64,000 nt of DNA from a virus: the IMG/VR virus record IMGVR_UViG_3300014720_000033, positions 1-64,000 of that record. One strand, 5' to 3'. Both the position numbers and the translations under genes were made by a program. Of this stretch, positions 34,235 through 41,694 are shown one piece after another. How positions within the stretch are numbered: position 1 is the first letter of the stretch; each line of letters starts with the position of its first letter. Below the pieces are notes generated by a model. It was not told the DNA's origin. It searched no databases and worked only from the letters and a program-made list of their open reading frames with translations.

Positions 34235-34932
34235 TGATATCCTCAGGCCCAAAGATGGTGATCGACAGCAGCCTCATGTTGTACCTCGATGCAGGCAACC
34301 GGGCGAGCTATCCAGGAAGCGGGACAACGTGGAGTGATTTGAGCGGGAATGGTCGGAATGGAACGCTTACAAATAGTCCGTCTTATAGCGGATCAAACTT
34401 GGGGTATCTTACATTTACTAACGGATCAAGCACGTGGGTCAACACTAGCATTACAACTTCAAATTTAAATACTAGTTCTGACTATACAATCTGTTGCTGG
34501 TGTTATCTTAATCCCACAGTAACATCAGCAAGTCAATCAATAGTTTATTTTGGTAATTTCCTAGCGTACGCTCCAAACTATCACTGGGTTGGTATTTCCT
34601 ACAATACAGGAAATGTTAGCTTTAGAACTTTCGACGGAACAGAAACAGTAACTAGTTATTCTGTTCCCGTTGAAGGTTGGTACATGTTGTCTGGTGTGAG
34701 AAGCAGCACATCACAATTGTTTTATGTGCAAAATTCTCTTTCGTCTTCTGGTACAGTTAGGAGCCCGAGTATTAACTCTTCTGCAACTCTAAGATTGGGC
34801 GGGAATCAATCTCTTAACAGTGCAGATTTTTACACAGGCAGAATTTCTACACTTATAATCCACAACCGCGCACTCAGCGCCGCAGAGATATCGAGGAACT
34901 ACGTTGCGATGAGAGGAAGGTACGGTCTATAA
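34234..34932 (+). CDS. LamG/concanavalin-type lectin-fold protein, array copy 4
   Basis: 232 aa with PKMVIDSSLMLYLDAGNRAS at the start and NRALSAAEISRNYVAMRGRY at the end. The first 45 codons share long identities with copy 3 (GGAAGCGGGACAACGTGGAG). From about 34380 to 34860 the core is visibly AT-richer than the neighbouring copies, with Ser/Thr/Asn-rich strands (SDYTICCWCYLNPTVTSASQ; LFYVQNSLSSSGTVRSPSIN), suggesting that a foreign core was swapped into a conserved framework. It joins copy 5 by TAATG. Confidence 0.85.
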   Translation: MISSGPKMVIDSSLMLYLDAGNRASYPGSGTTWSDLSGNGRNGTLTNSPSYSGSNLGYLTFTNGSSTWVNTSITTSNLNTSSDYTICCWCYLNPTVTSASQSIVYFGNFLAYAPNYHWVGISYNTGNVSFRTFDGTETVTSYSVPVEGWYMLSGVRSSTSQLFYVQNSLSSSGTVRSPSINSSATLRLGGNQSLNSADFYTGRISTLIIHNRALSAAEISRNYVAMRGRYGL

Positions 34933-35654
34933 TGGCACAACATCACATGCCCAAGCTGGTCACAAGCGGTCTAGTGCTGTACCTCGATGCAGCGAATAGA
35001 GAGAGCTACTCGGGGAGCGGAAATTCTTGGAGAGATCTTGGCGCCAGTAGATTCAGAGGGACTCTTGTAAACAGTCCCACATACGGTCAAGATAACTGCG
35101 GATCGATTGCTTTTAACGGAAGCACGCAATACGCAAATTTGGATTCAACGGCGCTAGGAGCAACTTCTGACTGGACCATCTCCTCATGGGTGTCAATATC
35201 TTCACTCATAAGTACACAAGGTAATGAGTATGTCATGTTTTCTCAATACTCTGCAGGGTCAGGAAACGGAAGATTTTTGTTTGGCTTAAGGTACGATTCT
35301 GCAGGAACGAACAACAAGTTTGGCATGCTGTTGGGGGATAGAACAAGCCCTGCTTACTCAAGCCAACTCCTGTATGGAACAACAACACCAATCGTGAACG
35401 TTCCTTACAATGTGGCTGCAACCAGATCGGGAAACGTTTTCAGCATCTACGTGAATGGAAACTTGGAAATGACGCAAACTTTCTCTTCGTTCACGGTAAC
35501 GCTTCTTCAAACCACCAATCAGTTAGGGACTGCAGGAATTAGTGGTACGTATTTCAACGGAAAAATGTTCTCCACGATTGTATATAACAAATCACTCACT
35601 TCATCAGAAGTCCTCCAAAACTTCAACGCGATGAGGGGAAGGTTCAGGGTCTGA
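34932..35654 (+). CDS. LamG/concanavalin-type lectin-fold protein, array copy 5
   Basis: 240 aa. N-terminal MPKLVTSGLVLYLDAANRES, C-terminal SLTSSEVLQNFNAMRGRFRV. The core has DCSF-free strands such as YANLDSTALGATSDWTISSW, FLFGLRYDSAGTNNKFGM and NVAATRSGNVFSIYVNGNLE. The 3' end is identical over 52 bases to that of copy 3. The ribosome binding site is AGAGGAAGG in the copy 4 end; it joins copy 6 through TGATG at 35652-35656. Confidence 0.85.
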   Translation: MAQHHMPKLVTSGLVLYLDAANRESYSGSGNSWRDLGASRFRGTLVNSPTYGQDNCGSIAFNGSTQYANLDSTALGATSDWTISSWVSISSLISTQGNEYVMFSQYSAGSGNGRFLFGLRYDSAGTNNKFGMLLGDRTSPAYSSQLLYGTTTPIVNVPYNVAATRSGNVFSIYVNGNLEMTQTFSSFTVTLLQTTNQLGTAGISGTYFNGKMFSTIVYNKSLTSSEVLQNFNAMRGRFRV

Positions 35655-36394
35655 TGGGTGGCAGCGTTGGCTATCGAATTGTAAAGAGCGGCCTAACGAT
35701 GAACCTCGATGCCGGTGATAACAACAGTTACCCGAGATCGGGAGCAATTTGGACTGATCTCAGTGGCAACGGTTACAATGCCACTCTCGCCAACAACTTC
35801 ACTTATGACGCTGGAAATGGGTTTGGAAGAGGAGCGATACAGTTTGATCAGTTGGACGACTACGCGACATTCTCTCCGGCGGCGTATCCGTCGGGTACAA
35901 GTGACTTCGCGATAGAGACTTGGTTATATCTCATCTCCAACCTCAGCTACTTGGGAAGCTTTGTAAATTACACGGGTTATATTTGCACAGGAAATGCTTC
36001 GGGTACAATAGCTTTGTACATTCAATCTTCTGGGACCGGCACATCTGTCCCGTCCAGGATCGGATTCGAGAGGATGGGCGGAGGAGTCGGAGCGAGTTTC
36101 TCAAGTCTAACGATTCCTACACTGACTTGGCACAACATATGTCTAACAAGAGTGTCAGGAACTACTAACTGCTATCTCAATGGAAGTCTAGTGGGGACTA
36201 GTGCAGTCTTGAGCGGCGTCAGCATAACAGCAGCACCCACGTCTGCTCTAATCGCTCAGAACACCGTATTTGCAGGTTATTATGGACCGTTGCCTGCAAG
36301 AGTCAGCAGCTTCAGGACGTACATAGGACGAGGTCTCACGCAGACTGAAGTCACACAAAACTACGAATCTCTCAGAGGAAGGTTTGGAGTGTGA
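35654..36394 (+). CDS. LamG/concanavalin-type lectin-fold protein, array copy 6
   Basis: 246 aa, the longest copy. Begins GYRIVKSGLTMNLDAGDNNS and ends GLTQTEVTQNYESLRGRFGV. The core contains AIQFDQLDDYATFSPAAYPS, SDFAIETWLYLISNLSYLGS and WHNICLTRVSGTTNCYLNGS, where DFAIETW and the C..GS strand are close to classic LamG/ConA-like sequences. It departs from copies 1-5 in the final helix (TQTEV in place of TAAEV). Its TGA overlaps the start of copy 7 (GTGATGG). Confidence 0.84.
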   Translation: MGGSVGYRIVKSGLTMNLDAGDNNSYPRSGAIWTDLSGNGYNATLANNFTYDAGNGFGRGAIQFDQLDDYATFSPAAYPSGTSDFAIETWLYLISNLSYLGSFVNYTGYICTGNASGTIALYIQSSGTGTSVPSRIGFERMGGGVGASFSSLTIPTLTWHNICLTRVSGTTNCYLNGSLVGTSAVLSGVSITAAPTSALIAQNTVFAGYYGPLPARVSSFRTYIGRGLTQTEVTQNYESLRGRFGV

Positions 36395-37110
36395 TGGCAA
36401 CTCAAGGTGGAAGAAAGCTGGAGTTCGTCCCGGGTTACTCCGTATTTCTTGACGGAACGATACCCGAGAGTTACGGAGGTTCTGGGTCCACTTGGACTAA
36501 CTTGTCGGGCAACGGCAACAACTGCGGCCTAGTGAACGGTCCTACCTATTTAATCACTCCTGCGGGAGCAGGCTTCCTGAACTTTAACGGCAGCAGTCAA
36601 TACGGATCGATTGGAGAGCTGGGTCTCGGAGGAAACTTCACGCTAATTGCGTGGGTCAAGAAGAACAACTCGTCATCCGAAGGCTACTTCATAGGCGCAG
36701 GCTGGCAGAGCGCAATCAATGCAGTCAACTTCGGGGTCACGGGACTTACGCCCACGTTAAACAGCGGGTGGGGATGGGGCAACAGAAAAGAAGTTGCTGC
36801 TGGTGTGATAGACACGAGTCGTTGGCACCACTTGTGCGCCGTAAAGTCTTCGGGAGTCGGATACGTTTACGTCAATGGACTGCTGCAAGGAAGCGGAGTC
36901 TTCAATCCAGGTTACGACAACTTCGGTGCTGCGGCGACTTCATTCATCGGAAGGAGCGCATACGAGTCACCAGACTTCCATGGAGACCCAGGTGATTACC
37001 GCTACTTTGGCGGATCTTTGGGGATGGTTCTCATCTACAACGGTGTAGTTCTGTCGAGCGGTCAAGTCCTCGATAATTACAATCAGACCAAGGGAAGGTT
37101 CGGTCGTTAA
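36391..37110 (+). CDS. LamG/concanavalin-type lectin-fold protein, array copy 7
   Basis: 239 aa, belonging with copy 8 to a second branch: the N-terminal block is YSVFLDGTIPESYGGSGSTW and the end is DNYNQTKGRFGR. The core has FLNFNGSSQYGSIGELGLGG, FTLIAWVKKNNSSSEGYFIG and WHHLCAVKSSGVGYVYVNGL. The GTG at 36391 overlaps the copy 6 stop; the ATG at 36394 is an equally good start. Its own end joins copy 8 by TAATG with GGGAAGG as ribosome binding site. Confidence 0.84.
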   Translation: MMATQGGRKLEFVPGYSVFLDGTIPESYGGSGSTWTNLSGNGNNCGLVNGPTYLITPAGAGFLNFNGSSQYGSIGELGLGGNFTLIAWVKKNNSSSEGYFIGAGWQSAINAVNFGVTGLTPTLNSGWGWGNRKEVAAGVIDTSRWHHLCAVKSSGVGYVYVNGLLQGSGVFNPGYDNFGAAATSFIGRSAYESPDFHGDPGDYRYFGGSLGMVLIYNGVVLSSGQVLDNYNQTKGRFGR

Positions 37111-37835
37111 TGGCGTATCAAGTAGGAAGCAATTTCAAGCCAACATCAGGCTACACCCTGTTCTTCGATGCCACAATACCAGAAAGCTACGGTGGGTCTG
37201 GTACAACGTGGACAAATCTGTCTAGCGACGGCAACAACTGTTCTCTTGTGAATGGGCCTCAGTTCGTCAGACTTCCTACAGGCGCAGGAAGTTTCACGTT
37301 CAACGGATCTAGTCAGTACGGTCAAGTCTCTGTCGTCAACTTGAACGGTAGCTTCACAATGACCACATGGGTGAACAAGAGTGACACGTCAAGCACAGGC
37401 TGGATATATGGTGGAGGATGGACAGCTACACAAGACAGTAGAGGCTTAGGAGTCGCACTGGGAGTGGACGGAAGCCGTCTATACTTAACGGCCTGGGCAA
37501 TATGGGACGGAACTGCGACTGCGAGTAACATCACGTCGAGTTACAATCTCATACAAGCGAACAGATGGTACAATGTTGCCGTGGTGCAGGACGGCGGATC
37601 TAGATTTGCAAGACTCTACCTCGACGGTGTGGAAGTTGGAAGCGGCGGGTATTACAACGCACTGTACTACACGACGGGCGGAGCTTCAGTCAACTTCATA
37701 GGTCAAAGGTCACACCCGGGTGGTGATCACTGGGGCGGGTCGATAGGACAGGTGCTCGTCTACAACGGCGTCATGTTGACACAACAACAACTTGTTGACC
37801 ACTTCAATCAGACCAAAGCAAGGTATGGACGGTAA
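37110..37835 (+). CDS. LamG/concanavalin-type lectin-fold protein, array copy 8
   Basis: 241 aa, closest to copy 7: GYTLFFDATIPESYGGSGTT at the N-terminus and DHFNQTKARYGR at the end. The core has FTFNGSSQYGQVSVVNLNGS, FTMTTWVNKSDTSSTGWIYG and RWYNVAVVQDGGSRFARLYL. Copies 7 and 8 look like a duplication younger than the split from copies 1-6. The ribosome binding site in this copy's 3' end is weaker (AGCAAGGTATGG), and it joins copy 9 through TAATG. Confidence 0.84.
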   Translation: MAYQVGSNFKPTSGYTLFFDATIPESYGGSGTTWTNLSSDGNNCSLVNGPQFVRLPTGAGSFTFNGSSQYGQVSVVNLNGSFTMTTWVNKSDTSSTGWIYGGGWTATQDSRGLGVALGVDGSRLYLTAWAIWDGTATASNITSSYNLIQANRWYNVAVVQDGGSRFARLYLDGVEVGSGGYYNALYYTTGGASVNFIGQRSHPGGDHWGGSIGQVLVYNGVMLTQQQLVDHFNQTKARYGR

Positions 37836-38521
37836 TGGGAATCGGCGGAGGCGCACAAATAGTCAAGAGCGGTCTCGTGTTGGCACTGGATGCAGCAGAC
37901 ATCGCGAGTCACCCTGGCAGCGGAACGGCCTGGTATGATCTCGTGAAGGGAAGCGCAGGTTCATATCAAAACGGTCCAACTTTCAGCAGTGATTACGGCG
38001 GGACCATGAACTTCGCGGGGCTCAATACCTACGTTTACATGCCGAACGACTCCACGTACTCATTCGGAACAGGAGATTTCACGATAGAGACGTGGGTGTG
38101 GATGAACTCGATCAACTCTGGAGGATCTGTTCCAACGCCTTTCCTTCAAAGCGATCCCGTCGCAGGATCAACTGCAGACAAGTGGTGGTTCGCTTATTTC
38201 TCAAGCGGATTGTACTTCGCGAAACACTCGGGAGGTGGATCCGTTTTCTGCTCGTGGTCACCGTCGACGAGCAGGTGGTTCAACATTGTTGCGTCTCGAA
38301 CCTCTTCCACCTACTCCCTCTACATCAACGGTGCATCACAAGCGGTGCAGGGAAGCATCACCAACTCCACCATGGGGCAGAACGGAATCTCGATCGGTGG
38401 AATAAGCACACCCTATTGGTTGAATGGCAAGATAAGCGTGGTGAAGATGTACAATCGCGGTCTCACCGCAGCAGAAGTCTCACAGAACTACAATTCAATT
38501 CGCGCGAGGTTCGGAGTCTGA
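37835..38521 (+). CDS. LamG/concanavalin-type lectin-fold protein, array copy 9
   Basis: 228 aa. N-terminal GAQIVKSGLVLALDAADIAS, C-terminal RGLTAAEVSQNYNSIRARFG. The core includes YVYMPNDSTYSFGTGDFTIE, WWFAYFSSGLYFAKHSGGGS and STYSLYINGASQAVQGSITN. GDFTIETWV is a hallmark strand of the LamG/ConA fold. Its 3' ribosome binding site is partly degenerate (GCGAGGTTCGG) and copy 10 begins one base after its stop. Confidence 0.84.
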   Translation: MGIGGGAQIVKSGLVLALDAADIASHPGSGTAWYDLVKGSAGSYQNGPTFSSDYGGTMNFAGLNTYVYMPNDSTYSFGTGDFTIETWVWMNSINSGGSVPTPFLQSDPVAGSTADKWWFAYFSSGLYFAKHSGGGSVFCSWSPSTSRWFNIVASRTSSTYSLYINGASQAVQGSITNSTMGQNGISIGGISTPYWLNGKISVVKMYNRGLTAAEVSQNYNSIRARFGV

Positions 38522-38522
38522 C

Positions 38523-39224
38523 ATGGCTTATCGGTTTGGAAACGGAAAGATAGTTCGAGACACTAGCCTGATCCTGCTTCTCGATGCCGCAGACAAGAAC
38601 AGCTACAGAGGGACAGGGACGTCCTGGGTCGACCTGAACAACAACGGCACGGTGGCGACCCTGTCAGGGACTCCGACCTTCAGCGAGGCAGCGGGAGGAG
38701 GATTGTTTCTCAACGGAACGAACCAGTACGCGACCATTGGTACGAACTCTCTGTACTATTTCAGCAGCAACAATCCGTTCACTCTGTGCGCCTGGGTTAG
38801 ACCTAGCAGTGTCAGTTTGTCAGAGCAATCCATATTGGGACGATACAACGGCGGAGTGCTGGGTAATTACATTCTCTCTATAAAAAACAACAAGGCAGTC
38901 ATTGAGAGAGAAGTATCACCTTACAGCACTACGTCCACCACCAGCTTGTTAGCTGGTTTGACATATAACCTCTGCGGAGTGTACAACGGATCCACACAGA
39001 GGCTCTACATCAACGGTGTGCTTGACCCGTCTTCCACTTCGACAGGAGCGATCGGATGGGACCAGTCAAATGTGTCGTTGCTAGTCGGGGCAAGGCAACA
39101 AAATGGAAGCCCAGCTGCCTACTTCGGAGGTTCTATCTATCAAGTATCGATATACAACAGGGCGTTAAGCGCTGCAGAGATACTCCAGAACTTCACGGCG
39201 CTACGAGGAAGGTTTGGCGTCTAA
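38523..39224 (+). CDS. LamG/concanavalin-type lectin-fold protein, array copy 10
   Basis: 233 aa, last of the array. N-terminal GKIVRDTSLILLLDAADKNS, C-terminal NRALSAAEILQNFTALRGRF. The core has LFLNGTNQYATIGTNSLYYF, FTLCAWVRPSSVSLSEQSIL and YNLCGVYNGSTQRLYINGVL. Although no gene follows directly, the codons for RGRFG still read GAGGAAGG, so the motif is probably kept for the protein as well as for translation of a neighbour. A 44-base gap separates it from the patatin-like gene. Confidence 0.84.
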   Translation: MAYRFGNGKIVRDTSLILLLDAADKNSYRGTGTSWVDLNNNGTVATLSGTPTFSEAAGGGLFLNGTNQYATIGTNSLYYFSSNNPFTLCAWVRPSSVSLSEQSILGRYNGGVLGNYILSIKNNKAVIEREVSPYSTTSTTSLLAGLTYNLCGVYNGSTQRLYINGVLDPSSTSTGAIGWDQSNVSLLVGARQQNGSPAAYFGGSIYQVSIYNRALSAAEILQNFTALRGRFGV

Positions 39225-39254
39225 ATCCGAAACAAATATGGACACCACATCGTA

Positions 39255-39261
39255 ATATTTA
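39255..39261 (+). promoter_or_regulatory. ATATTTA, a one-mismatch version of the ATACTTA motif, before the patatin-like gene
   Basis: CGTAATATTTAAGACGTC lies eight bases before the ATG at 39269. No clear Shine-Dalgarno sequence follows, so the site could be a promoter with a very short leader. Confidence 0.3.
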
Positions 39262-39268
39262 AGACGTC

Positions 39269-39949
39269 ATGTTCACACGCGTCTCTCTCAGCGGTTGCGG
39301 TTGGAAGGTGTTCTGGTACTTCGGAGTCCTCCAGCGCCTTTCCGAGAACGGCTTGATCGACCTGAACACGACAGAGTACATCACGGCGTCAGCCGGGGGT
39401 GGCGCAGCAATATTCCTGTTAACTCGGGGTGATGCCTATGAGGCGTTTTTAGAGGCATTAAACGCGGCCGCCGCAGCGCGGTCCGTGAAGAAGCGGGAGG
39501 TGGTGGAGAGGTCGACGGCCTACATCTACGACGCCACCCCGAAGGACATCCACACGACCGGTCGACTCACCATCTGCTACACCAAAGTCTCCCTCTTTCC
39601 CTTCAAGATGAGCTACGTGATGCAGGACGAATTCGCATCGAAGGGTGACATGTTCGAGGCGCTGAAGTCGTCCGTCTCCATCCCTTTCATGAACGACATG
39701 GTCCGCCTCAAGAACAGGATCCTGCACCTCGACGCCGGTGTCCTCTGCAACCAACCGTCGAAACACCACGAGACGTTGCGAATCTCAGCGTGGCCCCTGT
39801 CCTTCGGTTCCGACATCCGCCCATCCCACCTGTCGCTCTTCGACAAGTACACGATCGAGATACCTTCCACCGCTGTTGCGATGGAGATGTACGAGGAGGG
39901 CTTGAAGGACGGAGAGAAGTTTTCGCTCAGGTACAGAACCAGTCGTTAG
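39269..39949 (+). CDS. Patatin-like phospholipase/acyl hydrolase
   Basis: This 226-aa lipid acyl hydrolase has the patatin/PNPLA features: the oxyanion loop SLSGCGWKVFWYFGVLQRLS, resembling the AGCG...G(V/I) loop of PNPLA proteins, then ITASAGGGAAIFLL with the nucleophile Ser in x-x-S-x-G (first Gly replaced by Thr/Ala), and later LHLDAGVLCNQPSKH, the catalytic Asp in a D-(G/A)-G motif. It forms a Ser/Asp dyad and would hydrolyse phospholipid or other acyl esters. There is no signal peptide or membrane segment, and the protein is close to the minimal domain size. It follows the LamG array on the same strand, and its stop overlaps the convergent 39946 gene by four bases. A role in membrane attack at entry or lysis, or in host interference, is inferred. 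Confidence 0.8.
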   Translation: MFTRVSLSGCGWKVFWYFGVLQRLSENGLIDLNTTEYITASAGGGAAIFLLTRGDAYEAFLEALNAAAAARSVKKREVVERSTAYIYDATPKDIHTTGRLTICYTKVSLFPFKMSYVMQDEFASKGDMFEALKSSVSIPFMNDMVRLKNRILHLDAGVLCNQPSKHHETLRISAWPLSFGSDIRPSHLSLFDKYTIEIPSTAVAMEMYEEGLKDGEKFSLRYRTSR

Positions 39950-40227
39950 AAGAGTCGACGCGAAGAGTTCTGCGCTTGTATTACATTCCAGGCATCTATG
40001 GCACTCTGCGTCCACACTAGATCTGCGTAATTTCTGACGCCGTGAGACTCTGCACCGGACCAATCTCCGGGATTTAGGGAGACTCTGTGGAAACCTGCAT
40101 TGTCCTGAACGAGAATCTCACCCTCAGAGGAGACAACCCACTGTTGTATGCGAGTCCTCACTCCAATCGTCTTGGTATTCTCGTCTATCTCTACCTTGTC
40201 TATGACGTGTCTTGTCTCTATGTTCAT
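39946..40227 (-). CDS. Small protein at the end of the fibre operon, unknown
   Basis: 93 aa: MNIETRHVIDKVEIDENTKT, then VRTRIQQWVVSSEGEILVQD, FHRVSLNPGDWSGAESHGVR and an Ala/Trp-rich helix (VWTQSAIDAWNVIQAQN). Small proteins with a HRVSLNPGD segment are common next to phage fibre genes, so it may be a fibre chaperone or a baseplate attachment protein, but I cannot name the family. It follows the 476-aa fibre with a six-base gap and converges on the patatin gene, overlapping by four bases (TTAG read from both sides). Confidence 0.62.
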   Translation of the reverse strand: MNIETRHVIDKVEIDENTKTIGVRTRIQQWVVSSEGEILVQDNAGFHRVSLNPGDWSGAESHGVRNYADLVWTQSAIDAWNVIQAQNSSRRLF

Positions 40228-40233
40228 TTTCCC

Positions 40234-41664
40234 TCACTGATTTGTGAAATATGTCAAGTGTCCCGATATGAGTGTGCCCGCAACTATGAAAGAAGCAGGA
40301 CTGGTTATAGGTGCACCAGAAGTAGTCTCATAAATGTCGAACGTCAAAGAATTGCTCGTCGCATTGGTCCAGACCATGCCATGTGAGAAGTCGTCAGAAA
40401 GACCGCCGGTGTTGTTCAATAGATAGCATTCTACCCACCCGTTTGTGTATGTCACGTCCACTTGAAAGGGTAGTCCCGTTATAGTCAATGTGGTCCTCGT
40501 TCCGGAGACTGCGGAAGCCTCGACGAAGAATTTTACGTGGACCACTCTTCCTATCTTGGTGTAATATCCGGAACGTGTAGAAGTGATCGTGCCGCCGCCG
40601 CCGACAGTCGTGCCTGGTGTCCACGACCCTTCCTCATAGTCATCTAGGATTTCTTGACCAAGCGTTCCTGAGGGAGCATTTGCTGTGGAGCTGAAATCTA
40701 TCCCTTTTCCCGCCGTTCCTATGACGATGTTGCCGTTGTCGACTGTGACGTCACCGCTGCCTGAGACGTGAAAGATTCCTGTGCCGTCACTCTTGAGTAC
40801 TTGAAAGACTTTTGTTCCTCCGACTTGGTTCGTAGTTCCTGCTTGAACAATGAGTGCAGGCTGTGAAGTAGAAGACGATCCTGTGACGAAGAGTCTCGCG
40901 GAAGGAGATGTGAGACCGACGCCTACGCTTCCCGTAGAGTCGATCCTGAGTCGCTCTGTGAGAACTGAGTCGCCGTTAGCACGTGTTCCGAAGGAGAGGT
41001 ATGTTCCATAGTTGCCGCTTGTACCGTTCTCCTCGGCGCCTTTTATCAGAGCAGCTCCTCTCAAAGAGGTGCCGTCGTACATCTGAAAGTTTAACTGACC
41101 ACCATTGTCTATTGCTGAAGAAGCTGAATCAGACGACAGTAAGAGGTGACCTCCGAATGTGGTCGTTGATGTGGCTCCGAACACTGAAAGCTTGTTAGCT
41201 GTCACAGTGTTTGTCGTTCCAATTCCGACGAATCCGCTGCCGCTTACGACAAAGAGACTGGTTCCTGACGAGTTTTGCACGTCGAGGACATCTGCGCCTC
41301 CTGTGGGAGAAGTCACACCCTCACGAACGACGAGAGTGGAGTTTGAAGGTGTAGACGATCCTGAGACGAGAAGTCTAGTCGAAGTCGTCGTGGATCCTAT
41401 GCCGACGTTACCGCTGAAGAGCGACCCTGCTCTCACCTGTAGAGAGTCTTGATTGACGTCGTCTCCAAAAAACATCGAACCCGACACGACCAGACTTCCA
41501 GACACCAAGAGAGTGCCACCGAAGACTGATCGTGACGAGTCCGATCCCGATACGAAGAATACTGTGTCGGAGTTGGACTGCTGTGTGTTTGCGAACGCGA
41601 TGCTTCCAGATATTCCAATGGGTGTGTTGTTATAACTGGATATGTTGCTCGTTATTATTGGCAC
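40234..41664 (-). CDS. Tail fibre-like protein
   Basis: 476 aa, GTG start preceded by GAGGAG. Repeated units of the type VGIGSTTTSTRLLVSGS and SSGTSLFVVSGSGFVGIGTT, also present in the long fibres, indicate a trimeric beta-helical or beta-prism shaft. The C-terminal module YEEGSWTPGTTVGGGGTITS through GYYTKIGRVVHVKFFVEASA is a receptor-contacting tip type shared with the 19164 gene. There is an ATACTTA motif about 24 bases before the start, inside the end of the previous gene. The role is inferred as a distal or side fibre. Confidence 0.78.
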   Translation of the reverse strand: MPIITSNISSYNNTPIGISGSIAFANTQQSNSDTVFFVSGSDSSRSVFGGTLLVSGSLVVSGSMFFGDDVNQDSLQVRAGSLFSGNVGIGSTTTSTRLLVSGSSTPSNSTLVVREGVTSPTGGADVLDVQNSSGTSLFVVSGSGFVGIGTTNTVTANKLSVFGATSTTTFGGHLLLSSDSASSAIDNGGQLNFQMYDGTSLRGAALIKGAEENGTSGNYGTYLSFGTRANGDSVLTERLRIDSTGSVGVGLTSPSARLFVTGSSSTSQPALIVQAGTTNQVGGTKVFQVLKSDGTGIFHVSGSGDVTVDNGNIVIGTAGKGIDFSSTANAPSGTLGQEILDDYEEGSWTPGTTVGGGGTITSTRSGYYTKIGRVVHVKFFVEASAVSGTRTTLTITGLPFQVDVTYTNGWVECYLLNNTGGLSDDFSHGMVWTNATSNSLTFDIYETTSGAPITSPASFIVAGTLISGHLTYFTNQ

Positions 41665-41687
41665 AGCAGTCCACTCTCCTCAGCGTA

Positions 41688-41694
41688 TAAGTAT
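41688..41694 (-). promoter_or_regulatory. ATACTTA motif upstream of the 41664 fibre gene
   Basis: The minus strand reads TGATACTTATACGC, followed by GAGGAG and the GTG start. It abuts the stop of the previous fibre gene. Confidence 0.38.

Noticed and set aside
32102-39949. Diversity-generating retroelement acting on the LamG array
   Set aside because: No reverse transcriptase, template repeat or adenine-biased variable region is visible in the window.
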